Shown here piece by piece: positions 9,996 through 21,400 of a DNA stretch of 31,502 bases. Each line of letters starts with the position of its first letter. The stretch's first letter is position 1. The stretch lies in contig JAIPMN010030777.1 of assembly GCA_020650975.1 (NCBI GenBank), positions 1-31,502 of the forward strand, in the 5' to 3' direction. This stretch comes from Apostichopus californicus. Lineage: Eukaryota > Echinodermata > Holothuroidea > Aspidochirotida > Stichopodidae. Under the pieces are notes generated by a model. That model was given only the letters and a program-made list of their open reading frames with translations. It was not told the origin of the DNA and did not search any database. Position numbers and translations under genes: made by a program.

Positions 9996-12273
9996 TTAGT
10001 CATGTCCTTCCTGAATGTTGAGCCCATGAGGTTTAATGGTGCGAAGGCGTTGCATCCACAGCCTCTCTCTGCTGATTCGTACTAGGTCAGAACGGCAACC
10101 TAAGGGTTCAATCCCCTGTAGGGACATGTCGTTAATGGTATGGTTGGGAAGGTTAAAATGTTCTCCAACTGGGGTCTCTGTCTTCATGGTGTTGACTGTG
10201 ACCATAGAATCGCTTCTTGAGGGTGGTTTTGGTTTCGCCAACATACTGGATGCCGCAAACTCTACAAGAGATCAGATAGATGACATTGGTGGTTGTGCAA
10301 GTGATGTGACCCTATAGGTCTTGTGTGTGAGTTGCATGCTGTGGCTGGTGATGGAATTGGATTCAATAATGTGGTGGCTGCAGATGATGCATCTCAAAGT
10401 ACGATCACATTTGAAAGTACCATGCTGAATGGGTGTAGGGTTAGAAGTTAGAGGTGGAACAGCAGCACGCAAAAGAAGGTCTCGTAGGTTGCATGGTCGT
10501 CTGTAGGCGATGGTGGGTTTTTTAGGGACGGCTCGTTGGAGTCTATCTGAAGTGAGGAGAATGTTGTGGTTGTTAGAGGTGATTTTCTGAAGAGGAGGAA
10601 GATTTGGGTGGAAAGTAACAACTAGGGGCAGCTTGTTGTCGCAATCTCGTTCCTTTTTGTCCTTCACTGTCAAAGTAGATGATCTGGAAAGTGAGTGGAC
10701 TCTCTGAATTGCTTCACGCACCCTTCTGGCACTATGGCCCCTGGCAGTAAGGTGTTTTTCCAAAGCATCTGTATGGCGAATGAAAGAGGAATGGTTAGAG
10801 CAAATGCGACGAAGACGAAGTGCTTGACTGTAGGCAATTCCAGACTTGCAGTGACGGGGATGGCAGCTTGAAGAATGGAGATACTAGTGTACGTGTGTCT
10901 GTGAGGTTGGTGTATAAGTCTGTAGAGAGAGAACCGTGTTCCTTGCGAACGGTCACATCGAGAAAGTTAACCTGTTGGTGAGAGTACTCAGAGGTGAATT
11001 TGATGGTGCTGTGGAAAGAATTGATGTGATTGATGTCATTGGTTCAAACGAAGAAGATGTCATCAATGTAGCGCCACCAGATAAGGGTACGGCAGGGAGC
11101 TGTACTGAGCATGCGTTCTTCAAGGCTAGACATAAACATGCAAGCAAAGGAAGGAGCCATCCTGGTTCCCATGGCAGTCCCGTGTCTTTGAAGGTAATGC
11201 TTGTCCATGAACGTGAAGTTGCTTTTGGTGAGAACCTGTTGCATGAGAACTTTGATGTTAGAGATGGGTGGACAAGGGTGGACCTTCTTAGAGAGGGCTG
11301 CACATGTGGCTGCGATACCTTCAGCATGAGGGATGTTAGTGTAAAGAGAAGTGACGTCGAAAGTAGGCCTACCGATGATGGCTGTACTGGGGATTTGGTT
11401 CTTGATATCTTCAAGTTTACTGAGGAAATCTGGAGTGTTATGGATATAAGAATCTGAGGAGCAAGAGGTTCGATGAAGTGGTCCACAAACAAGGATATCT
11501 TCTCGGTGGGGGACCCATGCATTGCCTGAAATGATAGGCCTACCAGGGTTACCAGGCTTGTGAATTTTGGGCAGGAGATAAAACCTGGCTGCCTTACAGT
11601 CTGTGGGAGAAAGGAAAGAAACAGCCTTCTTAGAAATATGGTTCCGCTGGTACATATCAGTGATGGTCTGTTTTATCTGCTGGGAGAAAATAACTATATC
11701 AGAATCAAGAAGAGTGTAAATATCAATGCTGGAGAGATGACGCATGGCTTCATTGATGTAATCCTGTCAATCCTGGATGACAACTGCAGAACCTTTGTCG
11801 GCTGGCCTAAAGATAATGTCACTGCGAGACATCAGTGAGGGGAGTGCTGTACGCTCATCTCTTGGAAGGTTGTCGTGTGTTCTGCGGAGAGGAGAGTTTG
11901 ACTGGTTAGTCTCAGAGCTGACGACTTGTGTGTAGGCTTCTAAAACAGGGACTCTGTTCTTAGCAGGCATCCAAGAACTTTTCTTGCAGAAGGGTCCCCG
12001 TTCAGTTGGAGGATCATCTAGGAAAAACTCACGAAGGCGAATTCTGCGAAAGAAATGAGTAAGATCTTGGCTCAGTTCCGCTTGGTCAAATGACGGAGGA
12101 GTAGGACAGAAGTTGAGTCCTTTGGAGAGAAGCCTAAGGTTTGCACTGGTAAGAGTAGAAGAAGATAAGTTAACAACTGCAGTTGAGGATGGTGGTTCAG
12201 ACTCAGGTGGAGTCTGGGGCCTTCTAAAACGGTTGCAAGTGGTACGTTTGCGTCTTTTCTGAAGGTCAGTCAT
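9996..12273 (-). pseudogene. Broken RT/GIY-YIG polyprotein of the Penelope-like element
   Basis: Starts at ATG 12273. 12273-11770 is the N-terminal region with LRLLSKGLNFCPTPP and, at its end, ADKGSAVV, both typical of the family. A TGA at 11767-11769 interrupts, in a context that suggests a former CGA. Reverse transcriptase follows: LPKIHKPGNPGRP (11574-11536), DVTSLYTNIP (11358-11329) and the catalytic YIDD (11070-11059), with TGA at 11044-11046 directly after IFFV. Two opposite frameshifts near 11525 and 11455 cancel. A four-base insertion near 10890 with a TAG at 10884-10886 moves the frame before LHSSSCHPRHCKSG. The endonuclease ([17 protein letters not shown] from 10287; PVGEHFN and NHTINDM near 10170-10130) contains two more shifts, near 10318 and 10190. 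It ends at 9996. It cannot yield a full protein. Confidence 0.88.
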
Positions 12274-12290
12274 TTTCTTATTTCTTCTTT

Positions 12291-12446
12291 CTGTGAGTTC
12301 AATTTATTTTATTTTAACATTATATAATTAACTAATATCATATATACCTCATTTGAATACACCTCTATGAGGCTGAGGGAGAATTATGTTTACATTATTT
12401 TAACTGAGTGAGTAAATGCTAACCAGATCGATGAAGAGTGCTGCTG
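12291..12446. other. Upstream flank of the Penelope-like element
   Basis: AT-rich DNA between the element's start codon and the 39-bp minisatellite. There is no hammerhead core here, although a 5' terminal repeat would be expected. Confidence 0.5.
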
Positions 12447-13170
12447 GTAACAACTTGGTTCGATATTATTTAAATATTTCTTGAACTAGCAACTTGATTC
12501 GATATTATTTAAATATTTCTTGAACTAGCAACTTGGTTTGATGTAATTTAATATTTCTTGAATTAGCAACTTGGTTCGATATCATTTAAATATTTCTTGC
12601 ACTAGTAACTTGGTTGATCAATATCATTTAAATTGTTCTTGAACTAGCAACTTGGTTTGATATTATTTAAATATTTCTTGAACCAGTAACTTGGTTTAAT
12701 GTCATTTAAATATTTCTTGAACTAGCAACTATATTCCATATCATTTAAATATTTCTTGAACTAGCAACTTGGTTCGATATCATTAAAATATTTCTTGAAC
12801 TAGCAACTTGGTTTGTAGCAACTTGGTTTGATGTTATTTAAATTGTTCATGAACTAGCAACTTGGTTCGATATTATTTAAATATTTCGTGAACCAGTAAC
12901 TTGGTTCGATGTCATTTAAATATTTCTTGAATGTGCGTCTAGGTTCGATGTCATTTAAACATTTCTTGAACTAGCAACTTGGTTCGATATCATAGTAAAT
13001 ATTTCTTGAACCAAGAACTTGGTTTGATGTCATTTAAATATTTCTTGAACTAGCAACTTGGTTCGATCTCGTAGTAAATATTTATTGAACCAATAACTTG
13101 GTTCGACTTCATTTAAATATTTCTTGAACCAGCAACTTGGTTCGATATCATTTAAATATTTCTTGAACTA
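12447..13170. repeat. Minisatellite, unit about 39 bp, about 18-19 copies
   Basis: The unit contains CAACTTGGTTCGATATCATT, the palindrome ATTTAAAT, and TTCTTGAACTAG. Copies differ at scattered positions. One truncated unit occurs near 12805-12820 and several variants read TAGTAAAT instead of TTTAAAT. It sits on the 5' side of the Penelope-like element. Confidence 0.95.
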
Positions 13171-13614
13171 TATATGGTCCTTACTTGTCAAAAGCTCAGA
13201 GGTGGTTGGCAAATAGGAACAGTACTGTAATCATCAATTTTGGACAGATGAAACCTTGAAACTTTTCCATAATTCAAAGGGTTCTTTTTATTTAGTTTTT
13301 TCATTAGGCTTTTATTTAATCTAAATTACCTACAGTACCCATGTTGTTAAGAAGGTCACTGCTGTTTATTGGTCTTCACAGCATTGGTTACTACTATAGT
13401 AAAGGCCAAAAGATTAATAAACTAGCGTTCTTGCGAACACCACTCCTATCTTATACCGCTTATTAAAATGGCAACTTACATTAAAACATGCAATCATTTC
13501 ACAATTTAGATGCAAATGGCGTTTATTTCCAATGATGTATATTTGAGTATCTAACACCACTTTTTATTTTATCTGGTAAATGTTGCTATTTTGTACAACT
13601 ATCATATTTATTTC
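13171..13614. other. Spacer between two minisatellites
   Basis: AT-rich, non-coding, with nothing recognised. Confidence 0.5.
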
Positions 13615-14200
13615 CATGTTTAAAGTCAAACATGACTAGATGGTCAGCTCGTGGACAGAGCTTGCATAAATTGTATTTATTTCTACGTTTAAAGTCATAC
13701 ATGACTAGATGGTTAGCTTGTGGGTGGCGCTTGCATAAACTGTATTTATTTCTATGGTTAAAGTCTCAATGTGTGTTTGCCAAATGTTAACTTCGACCTT
13801 TCCAGCTTACTGCCCTAAAAGCTAAGTGAAAATAACAACGTTCTATGTAATTTTCACATTAATAATCATTATTTTTATTGAGTTATCTGTCGTTAAATAT
13901 TTTACATATTTAAAGTCATACATAACTAGATTGTCAGCTCGTGGACAGAGCTTGCATAAATTGTATTTATTTCTATGTTTAAAGTCAAACATGACTAGAT
14001 GGTCAGCTCGTGGATAGAGTTTGCATAAATTATATTTATTTCTATCTTTAAAGTCATACTAGATGGTCAGCTTGTGGACAGAGCTTGCATAAATTATATT
14101 TATTTCTATGTTTGAAGTCATACATGACTAGATGGTCAGCTTGTGGGTGGAGTTTGCATAAATAATATTTCGTTCTATGTTTAAAGTCATAACAATATAT
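13615..14200. repeat. Minisatellite, unit about 69 bp, interrupted
   Basis: The unit carries TTTAAAGTCATACATGACTA, GATGGTCAGCTCGTGG, ACAGAGCTTGCATAAA and TTTATTTCTATG. Starts fall near 13619, 13688, 13757 (decayed), 13909, 13978, 14047, 14109 and 14178. A non-repeat block at about 13768-13905 splits the array. Short open frames across it (13826-14017, 14054-14278) are artefacts of the repeat. Confidence 0.93.
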
Positions 14201-15354
14201 CGTAATGGAACAACGTTGTGGTCCAAATAACAACACACGAACAAGATAAAACCCAAATGATTTTTCAATGTGAAACACAAACTGAATCCTTGTATTACAT
14301 CAATCATAAAAGTGAAACGATGTTATGAGTAGGAAGAGAACAACCTAACCTGGCTAAGACACCTCACTGTTAATATCACTTTGTCAAGAAAAGTAAAATC
14401 ACAGGGCATACTATACTTGTCAAAACGTTTGTAGTAAAGTGATGAGTAGACTAATGCTATTGGGAAAGCCATGATATCTAGGAGTTGGGTGAGGTGTGGG
14501 GGGGGGGGAGGGGGCTTCGACAAGGCTGTTCCAAAGGAACTTTAAGTATAGTTCCAGCAGAGCAAGTAAATATACATCCCTTATTTCATGACTGTAAATC
14601 TGTTTTGTTTCTATTACTTTGTCACCATTTGAATATTAATAAATACATTCCACATGATAAATAACATGACAATACTATTTTGTATTCATTTTGCTAACCT
14701 TTGAATTTATATCTATGCCTAATTTTATGGTTCCTTGTATAGTTTTGGTGTACTGATGTAAGATATTATGTTCTTCGATAATTTTTCCTTTTCTTTAACG
14801 GTCGAATCTGGTCACTCCATCAGGTTGTATCGAAACTGAATTAGGTCCCAGCATCAAGGTCAGGGAATTATTTAGTTTTCAAAGTTTGTAAAGCAGTGGT
14901 GAAAGCTCTGAACTCTGTCTCTTATACAATATTATTGTTCCTGTGTAAAAGAAAAACAACTGCGACACATCTCTGGACTTGTCTAGCAATCTGACCATTT
15001 TGCATAGCTTCAAATATGCTAGAAGGCCAAATAATGGTGGCCACTCATCCTCCCCATTCAACAAGCATATAACATCATTGAGGCATTCCTCCTCGATGTA
15101 ATTCTCCAATTGTTACAGCTGACTTGAATGTCTGGTAATAATCCTGAAAGTCAGAACTACAAGATATGAACCATCACACTGATCCTCTGGGTCTAACTGC
15201 AACAGTTGGGCTCACAACTGAGTTTGAAATTTCTTTGAGGCTGAAAAGGAAGAGGGGAGGAGGGGTTGGGGGTATGCAATGTTACCCATGGACCTGTGCC
15301 TGTCCACCACAGATCATAATCAAGACCATTGAATGGCCATCTCGGGCTACACGC
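14201..15354. other. 3' flank of SCNM1
   Basis: Includes a poly-G run at about 14500-14508. The minus-strand 3' UTR of SCNM1 should lie at its right end. No AATAAA was located with confidence. A 76-codon frame at 14879-15109 has an in-frame stop immediately upstream of its TTG start and no visible acceptor, so I treat it as chance. Confidence 0.45.
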
Positions 15355-15454
15355 TCATTCTGATATCGATTCTTCTTCTTCTTCTTCGTCTGAATCAAAC
15401 TCAACGTTTTCATCTCTTATCCACTTACCAGAAGGATCATGAATCCAACCAGCG
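15355..15454 (-). CDS. SCNM1: SCNM1 exon 7: conserved acidic C-terminus
   Basis: Acceptor TTTCTTCAACAG. It begins with the last base of a split Ser codon and encodes AGWIHDPSGKWIRDENVEF followed by an Asp/Glu run (GAA repeats) and a TGA at 15355-15357. This block is the most diagnostic part of the SCNM1 family. Confidence 0.93.
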
Positions 15455-18400
15455 CTGTTGAAGAAACGATAAACTGTCAGTAAATATCAACGAAAAGACT
15501 CCGAGCACTGCTCTCAATGTTTGATTATCTAATAACTAAATAAACTCAATATCAACTGAATAATTGTAAATATCCATGACTCGAAGCACTGCGCTCATTG
15601 TTTGGTTATCTAATAATTAAATAACTAAATAAACTAAATATAAACTAAATATTTGTAAATATCCACGAAAAGACTTGGAGCACTGCTCTCATTGTTTGGT
15701 TTTCTAATAAAGTTCTATAACTAAATAAACTATATAATTTTAAATATCCAAGACTCTGAGCACTGCTATCATTGTTTGGTTATCTAACAACTAAATAACT
15801 AAATAAACTAAATAATTGTAAATATCCACAAAAGACTTGGGGCACTGCTCTCAATGTTTGGTTATATCTAATAACTAAATAGCTACATAAACTAAATAAT
15901 TGTAAATATCTAAGACTCAGAGCACTGCTATCATTGTTTGGTAATCCAACAACTAAATAACTAAATAATTGTTAATATCGACGAAAGACTTGGAGCACTG
16001 CTCTCAATGTCTGGTTAAATAACTAAACCACTTACCTGGTCAGATCCAAGTGTCGTTCTAACTCTCTCTTCCTCTTGTCCGAATACTTGGATGTTCTGCT
16101 CGACACCACAGCCACTTTTGCTTTTTTCGTCGCAGCATTGTTATTTTTGGTGACAATGTTGTCAACTGTTCCGTCTGTTGTGATCCCCTTAGGAAGTTTC
16201 TGTCTCAAATTAGAGGTAGTGGCATGAATATTCATAAAAGCAAACTTCACCGATGGACCAGATCTGTTCGGCTTCCCTATAGATTTCTTTGGCCCGTTTT
16301 TGGATGATCCATCCAATTGATGAGATGAAGATTCAGAAAGTGGCTTTTTTACTTCATTTGCACCAATTTGATCAATTTGTAACTTTTCTTGATTTTTACT
16401 CATATCCACCGTTGTCTCCTGTTTCTGACGATGGAGTCTTTCCTCCACGAGATGACATATTTGAGTATCCATAGTTGTTTCATCCATTTCACTTTTATCA
16501 CACTTGTAATCCTGCTTCTTCTGTAACCGTTCAAAATCATGTTTTCTATTCGAGTTTCCCTTTGCTAACGACGGCACGTTATCCCCAATGCCGGTTCTCA
16601 CATCTCTCTGAGGTTTATGCCTCGCATCGGCCTTCACACGTCTCCCACGTCCGTGCGGAATATCAACTCTTTCATCTTTAGCTTCATCATTCGTCTTTTC
16701 ACATGTTCTCATTTCAGATTCCATGGGAGGGTATTCTGATATTAATTGTTGATGGTGTCTTTCCCAGCTGTGTATCTTTCCATCGTTGAAGTCTGTCTCA
16801 TTTGGATAATATTCCTGCTCAACTTTCCACGGAGAGGTAACATTTTGGATGGGACTTGAGGGCAAATCATCATTTTTTAGACCAGTTTCATCCTCATATT
16901 TCCTTTTCCTTGAGGCTTCAGCTGTGTGATTTAATTCTTGACTGTTTTGATCATTAGTACCTCTTCTCCTCTTAGATACATATGGCTTTAAAACAAAAGG
17001 AGTCTCAGAAACTAATTCTGTATCATTCACTGCCGAGACTTGTGCATCTTCGGTGATAGGTGATGCCAACTTTGGACTGCAATGTGCCTTTATAGATGAG
17101 CTTTGACCTTTGTCAGAAGAACCTGCAGTAGGCTCTCTCAGAGGAACATTGTTGGTGAGAAAGTTCTGAGTATACTCGAAGAAGCCTTTCTTGTTCGAAC
17201 GTTTGGTTTTGAAACTGGAGAGAGATTATCAAGAGAGTGCCAAAAACAAAATGTAAATGGAACAGGCTAGGATATGTCAGGGTTGACTCAGATAAATAAA
17301 ACACTAATTTACAGGACTGATCATTGCTATGTTGTAGCTTATCTCTACAACATTAGGTTGCATGCCAGGCAACACTGTCACAGGCATACAGAGTGTCCTG
17401 TAACAGAAACATAGTGAACATATTGTCACATGGTCATAGTGCTGAGCTAACTTTCACATATAGGAATCCAAAGGTAACTGCCATATAGGCATACCAAGCT
17501 TACTGTCACATATATCGATACAAAAGTAACTGCCATATAGACATACAAGGCTAACTGTCACATATAGGAATCCAAAGCTAACTGCCATATAGGCATACCA
17601 AGCTTACTGTCACATATAGGGATACAAACGTAACTGCCATATAGGCATACCAAGCTTACTGTCACATACAGTATATCGATGCAAAGGTAACTGCCATACA
17701 TAAGCAAACATGGCTAACTGTCACATATAGGAATCTAAAGTTAACTGCCATATAGGCATACCAAGCTTACTGTCACATATATCGATGCAAAGGTAACTGC
17801 TATAGGCATACAATGCTAACTGTCACATATAGAAATCTAAAGTTAACTGGCATATAGGCATACCAAGCTTACTGTCACATATATCAATACCAAGGTAACT
17901 GCCATATAGGCACACAAGGCTAACTGTCACATATAGGAATCTAAAGTTAACTGCCATAGGCATTCCAAGCTTACTGTCACATATATCAATACAAAGGTAA
18001 CTGCCATAGGCACACAAGGCTAACTGTCACATATAGGAATCTAAAGGTAACTGCCATATAGGCATACCAAGCTTACTGTCACATATAGGAATCTAAAGTT
18101 AACTGCCATAGGCATTCCAAGCTTACTGTAACATAGAAATCCAAGGTTAACTGCCATATGCATTCCAAGCTTATTCTCACATGTATATGGATACAAAGGT
18201 AACTTTCATATGAGCATGCCGAGCTTACTGTCACATATAGGAATACTGAGCTCTGTCAAATAGGTACTGTATACTGTCATCTAGGCATACTATGACATAT
18301 GTACACATACTGTCACAGGCTAACAGTCACATACCAGTATTTAGTATACTGTCAAATCGATACACTGGGAATAGCAGTGTACTAGTTACCTAGTGTATAT

Positions 18401-21400
18401 ATGGCTCCCAGCATTCTCAGCACCCTATGTAAATGTGATATTAATTAGCATACCGTGACAAAAGTGGAATACGTACTCTTGTGAAGCATTCTGACCGCTC
18501 TGGGCACCAGATGAAATTGGATTATAAGGAGCGTACCGCAACAATGCATTGTGGGAAGCTTTCCTTGTCTGCACAAGTAGTGGTGCCTAGTGACAAATGT
18601 AAAATGAAGAGGCCATCAACGCATGCAGAGTTTGCAAACTATAGAGAATATGCAAATGATACTACAGCATATATAATGTGCAACATATCTAGAAAATAAA
18701 GTATGCAATGGGGCAGATACCAAGAAATTTAAATAACAGCATAACATAACAGACTTGAGGCGAATCTTTGACACATCACATACGCCTATGGAACTTGTAT
18801 AGGTCTCCTCATCTTCATACCATGTTTGCATTGCGAAGATAGGAATTTTCCAAATTTGTGATATTTTGCATCTGGCAAGAGCAGAATTGATGTCATCAAG
18901 GTACTTCAGCTGAATATTTCTTGCTATTTCTTTATAATTTGTTCATCAAAATTTAACCAAAGAGGAACTTGATATTTCTACAAAAATTAGATACATTTTG
19001 GTGAAATTCTAAGTAGTACACAGCTAAGCAAAGATTTCAAATGTATCAGGTTTCAGGGATAAATCAACAAGAAGATGTTGAGAGTCGAAGCAAAGCTTTT
19101 GAAGAGCAATTTGCCCAGATGACATCACAGACTTCCTACTATGATCCAACTTCCTGGAGTAATTGAAGGTTTAGCCAGTCAAAATAGCTTACATTCCATC
19201 AAACATATCTCCAGTTAGGGACAAGATATTGAGATGGGATTTTCAACTAGCAGTGCGGAAAGTTTTCCTCATAAATGTTTAAATTTCACATTGCTTATCA
19301 CCAACATATTCTTTTAAGAGAATAATTTCATGCCACATTTGTTCATACACAGGCAACCAATGCACACTTCCTACGTTAAGCATGACACCGTTAATTTGTA
19401 CAGAACATGTACTGACTGTTTGGGTGAGGTCTCTTTCCAGTACGTGTCCTTACCTTTTTTCCTTTTTAGGAGAGGTCAACCCAGGGTTGGACCCTTAAAG
19501 TTAATTAACGACAGGGGTCAACCTCATCAGTTGTAACAAAATTGAATTAAAGTAGTTAAGATATATCACAAAGCATCGCGCAATTCATAATTAATTTCTA
19601 AACATCTTTATTCTGCAGTACAGTAACTTTACCTCGGCTATAGTCTCATTATCATTGTTGCCATGGAGATAAGCATCTTGCCTCTTCTTTTCTACCAGTT
19701 GATGGAACTCTCTCTTCTTCCTAAAAAAATGCTCTTCGACTGAAAGCGGAGAAACAAAAATGAAGGAGTCACTACTTGAAACTAACAAGAATCTTGAGGT
19801 TGCACACTACTAATGACATCAGAAGAAATGACATGAACATTTCAATAAAAGTAACTGAAATAGTGCATACTGTTCCGGTCTTCACATCATTGTAGGCCTA
19901 CTGTACTTTCACTTAGGAAGTGGAAATTTCGGGAGGGGCGGGGGGGGGGGAGTGGTGCAACAACCCACCCGCTCACCCCACAGAAGATATGTGAGATATG
20001 TTTGAAAATATTTCATCTGCCATTGAAAAAGGTAAAAAACTAAAATTTGTACAAATGACCAACTTTATTTTAACATTTTGATGAGAATAATGAGAAGTTA
20101 AATTCATAAACCCTTAACCTGCCAAACAAAATATGAAAAGTAAATTATTTCCTCAGTGTGTTAACTGTTGAAGAAGCTAAGCTATTGTAAACATAACTGC
20201 TTTACTGCACCTTGATAAAACTATTTTTAGAAAACAGGAAATTTCAGTTAAGGCATTTCCTGTGACTTCCTAGAACCTCGAACTTAAGTGACATGAAAGA
20301 ATAACATCTAATCTACTGATAAATGAACGGGTGCGACACAAACCAAAAATAGTTTAGATGAAACAGTAGAATCAGCAGGAAGAAAAACAAAGTTTGGATA
20401 AACAGTAAGGGAACAAAAGAAAGGAATGATAGAACATTAGAACAGTATAACAATAGAAACAAGGGAACAATAGAAAGGACATGGGTTTAGATCTAATCAG
20501 TATTTAAGGGTGCTAGAAAATGAGAAAAAAAAAAACAAAAGGTTTTGATTAAGTTGAATATAAGGGTTCACAAATTTGAATGACTTAAATGAATGGATAG
20601 TGTGTTGTTTTTCCCCTTGACCTACTGCTCTGCACAATTACAGTACAGTATGTCTAGAAATTGGTTTCTTTTGGCTTCACTAAGTCTTTGAAGTTGCAGA
20701 CTTAGTATCAGGGTAATATGTTGCAGAATATCACAAAAACGGCTCCTTAGAAAGTATGTAAGTTCTTTGTATCCTGTCAATAAACCACTCTGGGATGCAG
20801 TATTTCTCAAGCATTTTGGACTCTGAACATTAAAGGGAGTTGAAAGATAGGATGTATAGATATATATTAATATATAGATATAGATGCATACGAATACAAA
20901 ACTTCCTCTCATTGGTTGCAAGAGGTCCTATATTTCCGAATACATGTCACAATCTCCCAAAGTGGGTATATACACTTTCATTTAACTTGATTCTACATGG
21001 ATTTCCTAAGTCCACCCAAAACTAATCACACAGCTGGTTAAAACTAGATTTAATGTCAACATTTCTACTTACCATCAACATGCCATCTTTTAGTACAACA
21101 AAGAGTAAAGCTTTTAATGTACCACCAAACTTTGAGTTAACGTTAGTTCATCCAGTTCTTTTAATACAATATATATATTCATATGGGACGATATCATTGT
21201 TGAATCAAGTTAATTTCAAGTCAATACAGAGTAAATAATACATAATGATAAAGCAATTAAGTGTTATAAATAAAATAAAAAGATGATTTAAACTCAAGAA
21301 GATGGATTAATAAATCAGGAAAATGCTTAATTCTCCTCACATGATTTGTGTCTTTTCCCTCCTCTGTGGACACACAGCATTTCAATGGTATCCAATACTG

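Larger units (their letters stand above)
9596..12290 (-). mobile_element. Degenerate Penelope-like retroelement
   Basis: Minus-strand element: N-terminal region, reverse transcriptase, linker and GIY-YIG endonuclease in that order, then a hammerhead-bearing flank. This RT plus C-terminal GIY-YIG layout defines endonuclease-bearing Penelope-like elements. The body from 12273 to 9996 covers about 760 codons, a full-length size for the class. It is dead: in-frame stops at 11767-11769, 11044-11046 and 10884-10886, and at least five frameshifts. The left end is set by the conserved sequence past the ribozyme. The right end is uncertain because no hammerhead copy is visible upstream of the coding region. 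Confidence 0.88.

Noticed and set aside
9560..10027. 155-codon minus-strand frame rich in Pro, Leu and Ser
   Set aside because: Low-complexity translation of the element's 3' flank that runs through the hammerhead; no domain.
10936..11457. 173-codon plus-strand open frame
   Set aside because: It is the antisense shadow of the Penelope-like reverse transcriptase.
12447..13170. Possible CRISPR-like array
   Set aside because: Units are contiguous and diverged with no unique spacers, and the DNA is eukaryotic; it is a minisatellite.
14879..15109. 76-codon minus-strand frame with plausible-looking protein downstream of SCNM1
   Set aside because: Starts at TTG directly after an in-frame TAA, has no credible acceptor, and lies in the likely SCNM1 3' UTR.
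16289..16681. Two adjacent plus-strand frames
   Set aside because: Antisense shadows of SCNM1 exon 6.
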